A stretch of DNA of 64,000 nucleotides from Methylophilus sp. Leaf416 (GCF_001424665.1 NZ_LMQS01000004.1:1-64000); one strand, 5' to 3'. Shown: positions 47,810 to 57,094, counted from the stretch's first letter. Numbers and translations are program-made. Notes: a model not told the origin generated them from the letters alone.

Positions 47810-49003
47810 TTAGTGTTGCGGTGGTTTTAGCATGGCGGACAATACCAGCATGAGGGCTGAAACAACAACCAGTAACTGATAGCCACCGACAAAATCACCA
47901 TTCTTATCGTGCAGTAAACCCATGATGAAAGGTCCGCTGGCGGCAATTAAATACCCTACTGTCAGCACGAAAGCATTCCAGCGATTTGCCGCATCGGGCG
48001 TGTGGGTATGATCAAGCGGCAATGTCATGGCCAATGTAAATGCGCCACCAAGCCCAAAAGCAGTGACAGGTACCCATAACCAGGGCCATGCGCCAGGCGT
48101 TGCCATTCCGGCGAGGCCTATCGTGGCAACAAGGCTGCAGGCTGCTAACCAGCTACGCCGGTCCAGATTTCTGCTAAACATGCCAGTGATCGGGCTCGCC
48201 AACATGAAGCAAAAGGTGAAACTGGCAAGTACGGCTCCCGCTTCACCGGCTGGCATGCCACTTTCCTGGTACATAGCAGCTGTCCAGGTGAGGATAGAAT
48301 AAAACAGGAAGTTTACGCAGGCAAAAAACAGTGCAATCAACCAGGCAACAGGCGTGCGGAACGGCAAGCGCGTATCCGTTGCGCGCAACTTGCTGCTCAC
48401 AATCGTTGTTTGCGTAGTAACGGATTTGCGTATCACGCACCACCAGGCAATCATGGCAATGACTCCCAGCACAGCCCATACGCCGACCGCCATCCGCCAG
48501 CCGGTAGACTGTAACAGCCAGCCAGTCAGCCCGGCAGACAAGGTACTGCCTAGTGATAATGCCGTCGCATATATCCCCATGATTAAAGCTGCACGGGAGG
48601 CGAAACTGGCTTTCACGATGCCCGCGAACATAGCACCTGCCACCGCGATACCTGCGCCAACACCCACCGTTGCACCTATTAACAAGCTGCTATTGCCTGC
48701 GAAAGCACGGATGAATATTGAGAGACTGAGCAGGCCCAAAGCGGTCATCAGCACTTTATTCACCCCGAACTTGCGCACCAGCCAAGGGGTTGGCAATGCC
48801 AGTGCTCCCATCAGGACATCGGGGATTGCCGTCATCATTGAGGCCATGGCATGGCTTAAGCAGAATGATTCAATGATTGCGGGCAGTGCAGGCCCCATGG
48901 ACACAATGCCAGGCCGCAACCCAATAGCCACCAGCACAATCGCCAGCACCAGCCACCATTCGCCATGTGAAAACCACACCTGCTTACCCGTCCCGTTGTT
49001 CAT
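47810..49003 (-). CDS. MFS transporter, CynX/NimT-like
   Basis: A 397-residue, 12-span major facilitator protein. The N-terminus LVLAIVLVAIGLRPGIVSMG and the first-loop sequence LPTPWLVRKFGVNKVLM resemble the CynX/NimT (cyanate/2-nitroimidazole) branch. Substrate cannot be inferred. The gene is transcribed toward the GGDEF-EAL gene with 206 bases between them. Divergent from xth. Confidence 0.85.
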   Translation of the reverse strand: MNNGTGKQVWFSHGEWWLVLAIVLVAIGLRPGIVSMGPALPAIIESFCLSHAMASMMTAIPDVLMGALALPTPWLVRKFGVNKVLMTALGLLSLSIFIRAFAGNSSLLIGATVGVGAGIAVAGAMFAGIVKASFASRAALIMGIYATALSLGSTLSAGLTGWLLQSTGWRMAVGVWAVLGVIAMIAWWCVIRKSVTTQTTIVSSKLRATDTRLPFRTPVAWLIALFFACVNFLFYSILTWTAAMYQESGMPAGEAGAVLASFTFCFMLASPITGMFSRNLDRRSWLAACSLVATIGLAGMATPGAWPWLWVPVTAFGLGGAFTLAMTLPLDHTHTPDAANRWNAFVLTVGYLIAASGPFIMGLLHDKNGDFVGGYQLLVVVSALMLVLSAMLKPPQH

Positions 49004-49200
49004 GCCTGTTCCCCATATGACTGAGCTAATAATATAGAGATAAGTCAGTAGTTACAAAATACGCCATTTGTCTGATATGGCAATAAAGTGATTCCGATGA
49101 GAGGAGGCTTGCTTGACCAGAAAATGACAAGGAGTCGTGTAAAATGCACAAGGCAAGATGTCAATGCCTGCCTTTAATGAATGTCGTATGGAGAACCCTG

Positions 49201-49971
49201 TTGAAACTGGCCACCTGGAATGTTAATTCGCTGACTGTACGACTGCCACATGTATTGGACTGGCTGGTCGCTAATCAACCGGATGCGCTCTGCCTGCAGG
49301 AAACCAAACAGGAAGACAGCAAGTTTCCCTATGCCGCTTTGCAAGAGGCTGGTTTCAATGCCATTCACAACGGGCAAAGAACCTACAATGGTGTGGCGAT
49401 TATCAGCCCGCATGCGATCAACGAAGTGCATGTTGACCTGCCAAATTTTGCCGACGAGCAAAAACGCATTATTGCAGCGACCATACAAGGCGTCAGGATC
49501 ATTTGCGCTTATGTGGTGAATGGCCAGGCATTGGATTCAGACAAGTTTCAATACAAATTGAACTGGTTGAATGCATTACATGATTGGGTAACTGATGAGT
49601 TAAAGCAGCATGAAAAGCTGGCTTTGCTGGGGGATTACAATATCGCGCCCGATGACCGCGACTGCCACGACCCGGTCGCCTGGGAAGGCCAGGTGCTGGT
49701 CAGCCCGCAAGAGCGTGAGGCCTACCAAAAGCTGTTGGCACTAGGCTTAACAGACAGTTTCCGCTTGTTTACTGATGAAGCCGGACATTACAGCTGGTGG
49801 GATTACCGGATGGCAGCATTCCGCCGAGATATGGGCTTGCGCATTGACCATATCCTGGTCAGCGACGCGCTGAAATCATTGTGCCAAAGTTGCCTGATAG
49901 ACAAACTGCCACGCAAACTTGAGCGACCAAGTGATCATACACCAGTGGTGCTAACGCTTGCTGATGCTTAA
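49201..49971 (+). CDS. xth: Exodeoxyribonuclease III
   Basis: A 256-residue AP endonuclease/3' exonuclease of the XthA family. Catalytic motifs are TWNVNSL (Asn), LQETK (metal Glu), GDYNIAPDDRD (Asp/Asn pair), WWDYR, the RIDHIL Asp and the C-terminal SDHTPVVL His. The start is taken as TTG at 49201, which gives the exact family N-terminus (MKLATWNVNSL) and has GGAG seven bases upstream. An ATG 19 codons earlier is open but without a ribosome site. Confidence 0.94.
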   Translation: MKLATWNVNSLTVRLPHVLDWLVANQPDALCLQETKQEDSKFPYAALQEAGFNAIHNGQRTYNGVAIISPHAINEVHVDLPNFADEQKRIIAATIQGVRIICAYVVNGQALDSDKFQYKLNWLNALHDWVTDELKQHEKLALLGDYNIAPDDRDCHDPVAWEGQVLVSPQEREAYQKLLALGLTDSFRLFTDEAGHYSWWDYRMAAFRRDMGLRIDHILVSDALKSLCQSCLIDKLPRKLERPSDHTPVVLTLADA

Positions 49972-49994
49972 AAGTTAACTGCTGATCATAAAAA

Positions 49995-50822
49995 TTAAAC
50001 GCTGGGCATGACGAATTTAATGCCCTGTAATACTTCCAGAATACTGGCTTTCAGGCGTTTATTCAGCTCTCCCTCGATCACCTGCATTTGCGCACTGACC
50101 ATGCCTTGCACTTTGTCTTGCAACTCGGTTTCAACTGAAGATAATTCGGTATTGAATTTTTGTTTAAATTCGCTAGTTTGCTGTTCGGTGAATTCGTCAA
50201 AGGCGGTTTGCAGGGTCTGCTTGTATTCTTCCACCAGCCTGGCTTCCATCGCTTCCTGACCGGTCGTCAGCGTGTCCTTGCTGCTTTCCTGCAACTGGTG
50301 GATATGATCCGCCATGGTCTTTTCAAGCTGCTCCTGCATCTGCTGTACCTTGGTCGCGATTTGCGCTTGCTGATCTTCAATCAGTTGCGCCAGCTTCTCT
50401 TCCAGCTTTTGCTTGCCTGCGTTCTCGGCAACTTCACGTATGGTTTGCTCAGTGGTTGCGAGCAACTGTTGCTGCACTTCTGTTAACCTGGCAACCTCAG
50501 CTTCCACTGATTGCAGATGTTGCTTACCGACATTGCCCATGGCTTCGCGGAAAGCCTGCTCCACGGACTGGATGCTTTCCCCGACCTGCGCTTGCACCTG
50601 CCTGGATAGTCCTTGCTGAATGGATTCAGCATATTCGGCTAATGCCTGCTGCTCGACCACGGTTCGCTCAAAAGCACGTTGCCCGAGCTGACTAGTCACT
50701 ATATTGGTAATTTCAGGTAGCAGCGCCTGTTTGATCTGGGCGACAAGTTCATCCATATCCAGCGCCGCTGGAGCGGTTTTTTGTACCACCTTGGTTAATA
50801 CCGGAATTTCTGAGATATCCAC
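49995..50822 (-). CDS. Coiled-coil protein of unknown function
   Basis: A 275-residue protein, almost wholly alpha-helical, rich in Gln and Glu (residues 60-255). Heptad-like stretches such as QQLLATTEQTIREVAENAGK and KVQQMQEQLEKTMADHIHQL predict a long coiled coil. No signal peptide or membrane segment. A short non-coiled N-terminus (MDISEIPVLTKVV) and C-terminus (VLQGIKFVMPSV) might be docking ends. Lies 22 bases after holC in the pepA-holC run. Function unknown; the apolipoprotein-like repeat composition gives no specific family. Confidence 0.75.
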   Translation of the reverse strand: MDISEIPVLTKVVQKTAPAALDMDELVAQIKQALLPEITNIVTSQLGQRAFERTVVEQQALAEYAESIQQGLSRQVQAQVGESIQSVEQAFREAMGNVGKQHLQSVEAEVARLTEVQQQLLATTEQTIREVAENAGKQKLEEKLAQLIEDQQAQIATKVQQMQEQLEKTMADHIHQLQESSKDTLTTGQEAMEARLVEEYKQTLQTAFDEFTEQQTSEFKQKFNTELSSVETELQDKVQGMVSAQMQVIEGELNKRLKASILEVLQGIKFVMPSV

Positions 50823-50844
50823 ACGACCTCCCTGGCACAGGCGC

Positions 50845-51261
50845 TTACTGCGTCTGCATTTTCATATGCTGAATTTCGTAACCGCGGTCGCGATAAAACG
50901 CGTAGCGTTGGCGACCGGCTGTTTTGTCATCTTCGGCCGACCCGATCAGCTCGAATAAATGCCGGAAACGACTGAAAAACTTTGGCAATGCTTTCTGGCA
51001 GTTGAACAACATGTCATCCTGACGAATATGTTCCGGTAACCAGGCCAGCAACACCGGCGTTAAGCTTGCCTGTGGCGCCTCTGCTAGCACATTTGGGATA
51101 AACGCAGATTGCTGCCACAAACTGTGACTTAACTGTTCCGCCGCTTCTGGTGATTCCAGGTAAATAGTCACCTGCCGTTGACGCGCGACAGCCTGTTCGA
51201 CCAAATGCAGAATCAAACTGGACCTATCAGGAATATCGGTATAAAAGCGCACCCGGGTCAT
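50845..51261 (-). CDS. holC: DNA polymerase III chi subunit
   Basis: A 138-residue HolC protein linking the clamp loader to single-strand binding protein. Family features: RVRFYTDIPDRSSLILHLVEQAV, a Rossmann-like core, and a C-terminal LIGSAEDDKTAGRQRYAFYRDRGYE. It follows pepA by 22 bases, the classic pepA-holC order. Confidence 0.93.
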   Translation of the reverse strand: MTRVRFYTDIPDRSSLILHLVEQAVARQRQVTIYLESPEAAEQLSHSLWQQSAFIPNVLAEAPQASLTPVLLAWLPEHIRQDDMLFNCQKALPKFFSRFRHLFELIGSAEDDKTAGRQRYAFYRDRGYEIQHMKMQTQ

Positions 51262-51283
51262 AGCGTTTCTATCTTTAACCCTA

Positions 51284-52771
51284 TCAGGCCTTTTCAGTTG
51301 CCTGCTGTAACAAGTAAGTCACCAGCAATGGCACCGGACGGCCGGTAGCGCCTTTTTCCTTGCCGGATTTCCAGGCTGTACCAGCAATGTCCAGGTGTGC
51401 CCAGTCATATTTCTTGGCGAAACGAGACAGGAAACAAGCCGCTGTGATACTACCACCGGCACGGCCACCGATATTGCCCATATCGGCAAAATTGCTGTCC
51501 AGCTGGCCCTGGTATTCGTCCCATAACGGCATCTGCCAGGCACGGTCTTGCGCTTTTTCACCGGCATCAAGCAGTTTTCTGGCCAGCGCATCATTATTGG
51601 CAAACAAACCGCTAGGGTGATGACCCAATGCAATGACGCAGGCACCAGTCAATGTCGCAATATCAATCACGGCAGAAGGTTCAAATCGCTCGGCATATGT
51701 CAGCGCATCACACAGAATCAGGCGCCCTTCCGCATCGGTATTCAATACTTCAATGGTCAGGCCAGACATACTGGTCAGCACATCGCCGGGTTTGGTTGCG
51801 CGACCACTAGGCATATTTTCACAGGTCGGAATCAAGCCAATCACATTTAATGGCAGATCAAGTTCACCAATCGCTTTAAACACACCCAGCACACTGGCTG
51901 CGCCGCACATGTCGTACTTCATTTCATCCATATCGGCACCGGGTTTGAGCGAAATGCCGCCGGTATCAAAAGTGATGCCTTTACCAACCAGCACCACCGG
52001 TTTTTGCGTTTTCTTGCCTTTTAAATGTTGGAGCACAATAAATCGAGGTGGCTCGTCACTGCCACGTGTGACGCCGAGGAATGAACCCATTTTGAGTTTT
52101 TCAATCTCGGCTTCTTCCAGCACCTCCACTTTGAAACCATAATCTTTGGCTAACTTCTCAGCCTGCTTGCCGAGATAAGTCGGCGTACAAATATTCGGTG
52201 GCAGGTTACCAAGGTCTTTAGCCAGGGCCACACCATTACCCACGCTCTGGCCTTGTTTCACGCCGGCTTCAGCGTCTTCAACATCGGATTTTCCGACCAG
52301 TAACGTAATCTGCTTGAGCGGCTTTGGCTCAACTTTTTTTTCTTTGATCGCATTTACCTGGTAACTGGACTCCCACGCGATTTCTGCCAGTGCAGCCGCT
52401 TTTGACTGAGTATCTGATTTCTTGATCGCCAAACCGGCAAAATCTGTCGCCACGCTCTCAACGCCAGCTGGCAAACCTTTAATCGCAGCGCGGAAAGCAT
52501 TACGCAAGGTTCTCAGGCTGAACTCTTCTGACTTACCCAAGCCAACGAGCAACACCCGGCTCGCGGCAATGCCGGATAATTGGCGTAGTAACAAAGTGCT
52601 GCCGGACTTGCCTTCAATATCACCGGATTTCAGCGCATGTGTGATCGCTTTGTCACTTGCTTCATCCAAAGATTTGCCCAGATCACTCAGCTTGCGGCCT
52701 TCATAAACGCCAACCAGCAAACAATCGGTACGCAATTTTTCCGGGCTAGTGCTTTTTATGCTAAATTCCAT
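51284..52771 (-). CDS. pepA: Leucyl aminopeptidase (cytosol aminopeptidase)
   Basis: A 495-residue M17 peptidase with two metal ions. Catalytic segments are VGKGITFDTGGISLKPG (Lys, Asp), MKYDMCGAA, the signature NTDAEGRLILCDAL and GALGHHPSG. The N-terminal domain (1-165) that in E. coli also binds cer/xer recombination sites is present. Hexameric cytosolic enzyme. Divergent from lptF. Shine-Dalgarno AAGGAT. Confidence 0.97.
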   Translation of the reverse strand: MEFSIKSTSPEKLRTDCLLVGVYEGRKLSDLGKSLDEASDKAITHALKSGDIEGKSGSTLLLRQLSGIAASRVLLVGLGKSEEFSLRTLRNAFRAAIKGLPAGVESVATDFAGLAIKKSDTQSKAAALAEIAWESSYQVNAIKEKKVEPKPLKQITLLVGKSDVEDAEAGVKQGQSVGNGVALAKDLGNLPPNICTPTYLGKQAEKLAKDYGFKVEVLEEAEIEKLKMGSFLGVTRGSDEPPRFIVLQHLKGKKTQKPVVLVGKGITFDTGGISLKPGADMDEMKYDMCGAASVLGVFKAIGELDLPLNVIGLIPTCENMPSGRATKPGDVLTSMSGLTIEVLNTDAEGRLILCDALTYAERFEPSAVIDIATLTGACVIALGHHPSGLFANNDALARKLLDAGEKAQDRAWQMPLWDEYQGQLDSNFADMGNIGGRAGGSITAACFLSRFAKKYDWAHLDIAGTAWKSGKEKGATGRPVPLLVTYLLQQATEKA

Positions 52772-52817
52772 CTTTATCCTTTTATGTTCGAGTGCCTGTG
52801 ACTTGAGAGATGATTGT

Positions 52818-52845
52818 ATTATCTAGTGTTTTATGCTGATTTCAA
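52818..52845 (-). promoter_or_regulatory. Probable promoter of pepA-holC
   Basis: On the minus strand TTGAAA (52840-52845) and GATAAT (52818-52823), each five of six, are 16 bases apart. The start site would be about 40 bases before the pepA ATG. Confidence 0.6.
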
Positions 52846-52860
52846 AGCGGTGCATTTAAA

Positions 52861-53964
52861 TTGAAAATATTCAAACGTGCATTGTCCGCAGAGTTGATGT
52901 CCTCATCTTCTGCCATTTTCCTGATTATTCTGGGTATCGTGGTCGCACAGCGCGCCGGTAATATCGTGCGCCAGGTTTCCAAAGGGATTCTGCCTAACGA
53001 CGCCATAGGCACCATTCTCACCTTCAGCCTGGTGAAACTAATGCCTATGATGCTGTCCCTGGCTATTTTCCTGGCCGTATTGCTGACTTTGACGCGCTGG
53101 CACCGAGATTCGGAAATGGTGATCTGGATGAATGCAGGGCTTAGCCTGCGTCAGTGGGTAGTGCCCATCCTGCGCTTTATCTTCCCTATCGTACTGATTA
53201 TCAGCTTGCTCAGCTTGTTTGTGATGCCATGGGCAACCGAGAAAGCGGACGGCTACCGTGAACAATTGAAAAAAAGGGATGAACTCTCTTCCATTAGCCC
53301 CGGCGCATTCAAGGAATCGAACAACGGCGAGCGTATCTATTTCATTGAGAGTTTCGACAAACTTGGCTACGAAGTCAAAAATATCTTCGTCCAGTCACGC
53401 CAGCATGGCAAGACCGGCATTATTACCGCCAACCGCGGTAGTCGTTACAAAGCTAAAAACGGCGATAATTTCCTGGTCCTGCAACATGGCCGGCGCTACG
53501 AAGTGATTCCCAATACACTGGACGTTTCGACCACTGAGTTTGAGCGTTACGATATCCGCATCGAAACCAAGGAAACCACGCCCCAGGAGGGAACAGCGCA
53601 GGCCAAGACCACGCTTGGCCTGATGAGCGATGCTTCACTCTCTGACCAGGCAGAGCTGCATTGGCGATTCGCGATTCCTATATCCACCATTGTCATGGTG
53701 CTACTGGCGATACCGCTAAGCTTTGTAGATCCGCGAGCCGGCCGGTCGCTGAATATCATGTTCGCTATCCTGATTTTTATTATCTACAACAACGTGTTGA
53801 GTATTTTCCAGGCGTGGATCACGCAAGGTAAAATTTCGGCATGGGTAGGTTTATGGCCGGTGCACATCTGTTTTGTATTACTGGGCTGGTATTTATACCA
53901 TAGACGAAAACATCTTAAACCATTGATTCCAGACCTGTTCAAGCGTCGCACCAAGGCTGCATAA
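52861..53964 (+). CDS. lptF: LPS export permease LptF
   Basis: A 367-residue YjgP/YjgQ-family inner-membrane permease of the LptB2FG complex, which extracts lipopolysaccharide from the inner membrane. Three N-terminal spans, a periplasmic jellyroll domain (about 130-260) and three C-terminal spans are visible (RFAIPISTIVMVLLAIPLSFVDPR). The start appears to be TTG at 52861 (product begins MKIFKRALSAEL). lptG begins 3 bases after the stop. Confidence 0.95.
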   Translation: MKIFKRALSAELMSSSSAIFLIILGIVVAQRAGNIVRQVSKGILPNDAIGTILTFSLVKLMPMMLSLAIFLAVLLTLTRWHRDSEMVIWMNAGLSLRQWVVPILRFIFPIVLIISLLSLFVMPWATEKADGYREQLKKRDELSSISPGAFKESNNGERIYFIESFDKLGYEVKNIFVQSRQHGKTGIITANRGSRYKAKNGDNFLVLQHGRRYEVIPNTLDVSTTEFERYDIRIETKETTPQEGTAQAKTTLGLMSDASLSDQAELHWRFAIPISTIVMVLLAIPLSFVDPRAGRSLNIMFAILIFIIYNNVLSIFQAWITQGKISAWVGLWPVHICFVLLGWYLYHRRKHLKPLIPDLFKRRTKAA

Positions 53965-53967
53965 CCC

Positions 53968-55062
53968 ATGAGCCTGTCTATCCTCAATCGTTATTTTTGG
54001 CGAGAAATCAGCTTTAACATCATGCTGGTGCTGTTTGGCCTGCTTGCCATGTTCTCATTTTTTGACCTGCTGCAAGAGCTGGATAGCCTGGGACGCGGTC
54101 ATTATGGCATCAACAGCATGCTGACGTTTGTCGGGCTCAGTATTCCCGGGCATATCTATGAAGTAGCGCCAGTCGCTGTGCTGCTAGGTATTGTGTATAC
54201 ACTAGGCGCAATGGCCGGCAACTCCGAGCTAATCGTCATGCGTACCAGCGGCATTTCACTCAAGGTGATTGCCAAAATATTGTTAAGCATAGGCCTGGTA
54301 TTTGCCATCGTCACCTTTATGATTGGTGAAATCATTGCGCCTTTGAGTGAAAAAATGGCGCAGCGGATCCGCATCCAGGCTACCGACTCAGTAGTGGCTC
54401 AAGACTTCCAGTCCGGGCTTTGGATTAAAGATGGCAGTAGTTTTGTGAATGTGAACACGGTACTACCGGATAGCAGCCTGGTTAATATTGATATCTATGA
54501 CTTTGATCCACAGTTCCGCCTGCGCAGTATAAGCCATGCCGAAAAAGGACATTTTGCCGATGACCACTGGAAGTTACTCAACGTTACGCAAACCATCTTT
54601 AATAATGAGCGCGCCGTGCAAAACAACTCGGTGACCTCAAAGTTTGTAAAACAGGCGCAGTGGGAATCGCTGATCAGGCCAGAACTGCTGAATGTCTTGC
54701 TGGTGTTACCGGAAAAAATGTCGGCCTGGAACCTGTATAGCTTTATTCAGCACTTGCACCGCAATGGCCAGAAAAGTACCCGTTACCAGGTCGCTTTATG
54801 GTCCAAGCTGATCTATCCGCTAGCTTGCCTGGTGATGGTAGTGCTAGCCTTGCCGTTTGGATTTTTGCAGCAACGGGCGGGGGGTATCAGTGCCAAGATA
54901 TTTTCCGGGATATTACTCGGCGTGGTCTACCAGATTATGAACCGGGTATTTGTGCACCTTGGCGTACTCAATGACTGGTCACCGCTATTTAGTGCCATCG
55001 GCCCGACGCTGCTGTTTCTATTTGCAGGCCTGGGTATGCTGCATTATGTTGAAAAGCGCTAG
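53968..55062 (+). CDS. lptG: LPS export permease LptG
   Basis: A 364-residue partner of LptF with the same three-span, jellyroll, three-span plan. Recognisable segments are LNRYFWREISFNIMLVLFGL, GNSELIVMRTSGISLK and LPFGFLQQRAGGISAKIFSGI. Cotranscribed with lptF. The ATPase gene lptB is elsewhere. Confidence 0.95.
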   Translation: MSLSILNRYFWREISFNIMLVLFGLLAMFSFFDLLQELDSLGRGHYGINSMLTFVGLSIPGHIYEVAPVAVLLGIVYTLGAMAGNSELIVMRTSGISLKVIAKILLSIGLVFAIVTFMIGEIIAPLSEKMAQRIRIQATDSVVAQDFQSGLWIKDGSSFVNVNTVLPDSSLVNIDIYDFDPQFRLRSISHAEKGHFADDHWKLLNVTQTIFNNERAVQNNSVTSKFVKQAQWESLIRPELLNVLLVLPEKMSAWNLYSFIQHLHRNGQKSTRYQVALWSKLIYPLACLVMVVLALPFGFLQQRAGGISAKIFSGILLGVVYQIMNRVFVHLGVLNDWSPLFSAIGPTLLFLFAGLGMLHYVEKR

Positions 55063-55090
55063 GTTGAAAGACATTAGCGGACTCAAACAG

Positions 55091-55489
55091 CTATAGCCTG
55101 ACAACACGCGAACCAAGCAAGCGGTCATGCAAAAACTGCTGTTCGCGATCCAGGATAGCCCACCACAAGGTTAATCCAGCCGGTAACAATAATATGCTGG
55201 CAACCACATACCGCATCACTGCCTTCTGCCATGCTAATAATTGCCCTTGCTGATTAACCACTTTCAGTTTCCACGTCTGGCTGGCCAATGTTTGCCCGCT
55301 CACCGTCCAGCAGCGGACAAAGTAAGCACCCATGCTTCCCCACACCAGCAGCTGCAATCCCAATCTTTTCCAACCTTGGCTGGCATCGCCAAACAACATG
55401 TAATAAATCGCGGTGAGGACCAGCGCTAGCGCCACCATTAAAAGCGATTCATAGACCACTGCCAGATAACGCTTAATCAAGAGTCTCAT
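55091..55489 (-). CDS. RDD-family membrane protein
   Basis: A 132-residue protein with three predicted membrane spans and the RDD domain pattern, though the first motif reads LIKRYLAVVYESLLMVALAL, without the textbook Arg-Asp-Asp. WTVSGQTLASQTWKLKVVN and a C-terminal LHDRLLGSRVVRL are typical. Function unknown; RDD proteins in some bacteria act in ion transport. It converges with lptG (28 bases). Confidence 0.82.
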   Translation of the reverse strand: MRLLIKRYLAVVYESLLMVALALVLTAIYYMLFGDASQGWKRLGLQLLVWGSMGAYFVRCWTVSGQTLASQTWKLKVVNQQGQLLAWQKAVMRYVVASILLLPAGLTLWWAILDREQQFLHDRLLGSRVVRL

Positions 55490-55505
55490 ACTTACCTTCT
55501 ATAAC

Positions 55506-55526
55506 AAAAACCCCGCAAATGCGGGG
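55506..55526 (-). terminator. Rho-independent terminator after the Fae homologue
   Basis: CCCCGC/GCGGGG with loop ATTT on the minus strand followed by T5. Lies about 50 bases after the Fae-homologue stop and just before the RDD gene. Confidence 0.88.
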
Positions 55527-55577
55527 CTTGGCAGGGGCAAACCGGATAACTTCAACTCCAGTTCTGTCTATCCCAGC

Positions 55578-56120
55578 TTACTTTTGATCCCAGCTATCTT
55601 CCCACATGCAGTGTTTGATCTTGTGACGGTTGGCAATGATTTCGTCAATGCTTGGTTCGTCGTTCAAGGCACGTTTCAATGCCAGCTTGATCGCTTCGTA
55701 GTTGTTTTTGTACAAGTCAGCCTTGTCCAGGTTAGCTTCTTTGGCACAGCCCGGATCGATCCACAATAAAGCAACGATGCACAGGTCATTTACCAGTTCT
55801 TTAGGGATAATGCCTTCGATAACCGCATCAGTAATACCATCAGCCACACCCGCTTGCACCACGCCACCGAACAATTCAATGTTCAGTGAGTCTTTCAAAG
55901 TGACTTTAGGCACCATCATCGTCGCAGGGCGTACCATCTGGTTAATATCACGCACAGCAAACATGGCGGTATGGCCTTTGGTTTGCGCCATCATGTTGGC
56001 AAACGCAGTCCCAACCGGGCCATCAACGGCACCAATCACGATTTCCGGCATGGCCGCAGTTACATCTTTACCTTCGGAAAATACAGTGGCTTCACCGGCT
56101 TTTAATACGATCTTTGACAT
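55578..56120 (-). CDS. Formaldehyde-activating enzyme homologue lacking the catalytic His
   Basis: A 180-residue protein of the Fae family, which condenses formaldehyde with tetrahydromethanopterin. Family segments are clear: GPVGTAFANMMAQTKGHTAM (34-53), VTLKDSLNIELFGGVVQAGVAD, AVIEGIIPKELVNDLCIVAL and KNNYEAIKLALKRALN (138-153). The conserved histidine of true Fae (His22 in Methylobacterium extorquens, in VAHIDLIIGP) is missing: the aligned stretch here is VTAAMPEIVIG. It is therefore one of the Fae paralogues, and its activity is uncertain. It has its own promoter (extended -10) and terminator and a good Shine-Dalgarno (AAAAGGA). Fae-like proteins may sense or bind C1 compounds; that is speculation. 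Confidence 0.85.
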   Translation of the reverse strand: MSKIVLKAGEATVFSEGKDVTAAMPEIVIGAVDGPVGTAFANMMAQTKGHTAMFAVRDINQMVRPATMMVPKVTLKDSLNIELFGGVVQAGVADGITDAVIEGIIPKELVNDLCIVALLWIDPGCAKEANLDKADLYKNNYEAIKLALKRALNDEPSIDEIIANRHKIKHCMWEDSWDQK

Positions 56121-56167
56121 GAGAATTCCTTTTTATGTCTGGAAGTGATAGAAAAACTTAAACCGCA

Positions 56168-56176
56168 ATTATACCA
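56168..56176 (-). promoter_or_regulatory. Extended -10 promoter of the Fae homologue
   Basis: On the minus strand TGGTATAAT, an extended -10 element with a perfect hexamer, lies 48 bases before the start codon and overlaps the stop of the GNAT gene. No good -35 is seen, as expected for extended -10 promoters. Confidence 0.6.
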
Positions 56177-56636
56177 GCTCAAGCTGCATATCGACATGCA
56201 TGATATTCGCATCCAGATAGGGCTCACTGCAGACCACAAAGCCTGCACGCTCATAAAATTTCACCGCCTGTGTTTGCGCTGACAGGCGGGCATATAACGC
56301 TTGCAGATGCCGGCATTCCTGGATGGCCTGTAGCAATAATGCCTCGCCTATGCCTTGCCCTCTCCATTCCGGTAACACCGCCATCCGCCCGATATGTCCA
56401 TCTTCCAGTACTCTGGCACAGGCGGCCGGTTTCCCGTCCACCATGACTAAAAAATGCATGGCGGTCGCATCTGATGCATCCCATTCCAGCGCCACCGGCA
56501 CTTGCTGTTCGTCAATAAACACACGTTTACGGATCATGCGGCATTCGGGCCATAATGCATGTCGCGTATCAAAACGATGAATGATTAATTGAGTGCGTTG
56601 TACCGACACATTTCCGCTCCGGATGAAAGTTTGCAA
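56169..56636 (-). CDS. GNAT-family N-acetyltransferase
   Basis: A 155-residue acetyltransferase of the ElaA/YjcF-like branch. The acetyl-CoA loop reads MAVLPEWRGQGIGEALL (R/Q-x-x-G-x-G/A), preceded by AACARVLEDGHIGR and followed by RLSAQTQAVKFYERAGFVV. Substrate unknown. The N-terminal 15 residues before TQLIIHRFDTRH are uncertain, since no strong ribosome site fixes the start. Confidence 0.85.
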   Translation of the reverse strand: MQTFIRSGNVSVQRTQLIIHRFDTRHALWPECRMIRKRVFIDEQQVPVALEWDASDATAMHFLVMVDGKPAACARVLEDGHIGRMAVLPEWRGQGIGEALLLQAIQECRHLQALYARLSAQTQAVKFYERAGFVVCSEPYLDANIMHVDMQLELV

Positions 56637-56694
56637 TTGTGATAAGCCACAGGCATTATAGGCGCTTTATAAAAACAGGATTTGAGGAAAAGAA

Positions 56695-57078
56695 ATGTTG
56701 TGTCCATTACAAACTGCTGCCGCCAGGATTTTGCTAGCGCTGGTGTTCTTTGGCATTGTGATTTTGAAGTTGATTGCCATTACCTCTGCCCCTGATGGCT
56801 ATCTGCAATATCAATTTATGCTGGGCCAATTGGGTTTGCCGGCTATATTTGCGCCATTGCTGATTTTTATCCAGCTCGCATTTGGCCTAGCCTTGCTGGT
56901 CGGCTTTAAAACGAAAATCAGTGCCAGAGTACTGGGTGTGTTAGCGGCTTTTATGGCCATTGTGTTGAGCCAGGCTTCGCTGGATGCATTTTTTGCCTAC
57001 ATGGGGATTGCCGGTGGCATGTGGTTGCTGAGTCTTTATCCGCAGACCGGGTACAGCCTGGATAACCGCCAGAAATAA
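56695..57078 (+). CDS. DoxX-like small membrane protein
   Basis: A 127-residue protein with four predicted membrane spans (about 9-27, 50-70, 78-96, 100-117) and the DoxX-family pattern: RILLALVFFGIVILKLIAI, GLPAIFAPLLIFIQLAFGLALLVG and a conserved FKTKISARVLG loop. DoxX proteins are often near oxidative-stress functions, but a specific role is not known here. A bidirectional terminator follows. Confidence 0.8.
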   Translation: MLCPLQTAAARILLALVFFGIVILKLIAITSAPDGYLQYQFMLGQLGLPAIFAPLLIFIQLAFGLALLVGFKTKISARVLGVLAAFMAIVLSQASLDAFFAYMGIAGGMWLLSLYPQTGYSLDNRQK

Positions 57079-57094
57079 TATTTCTGGATGATGG

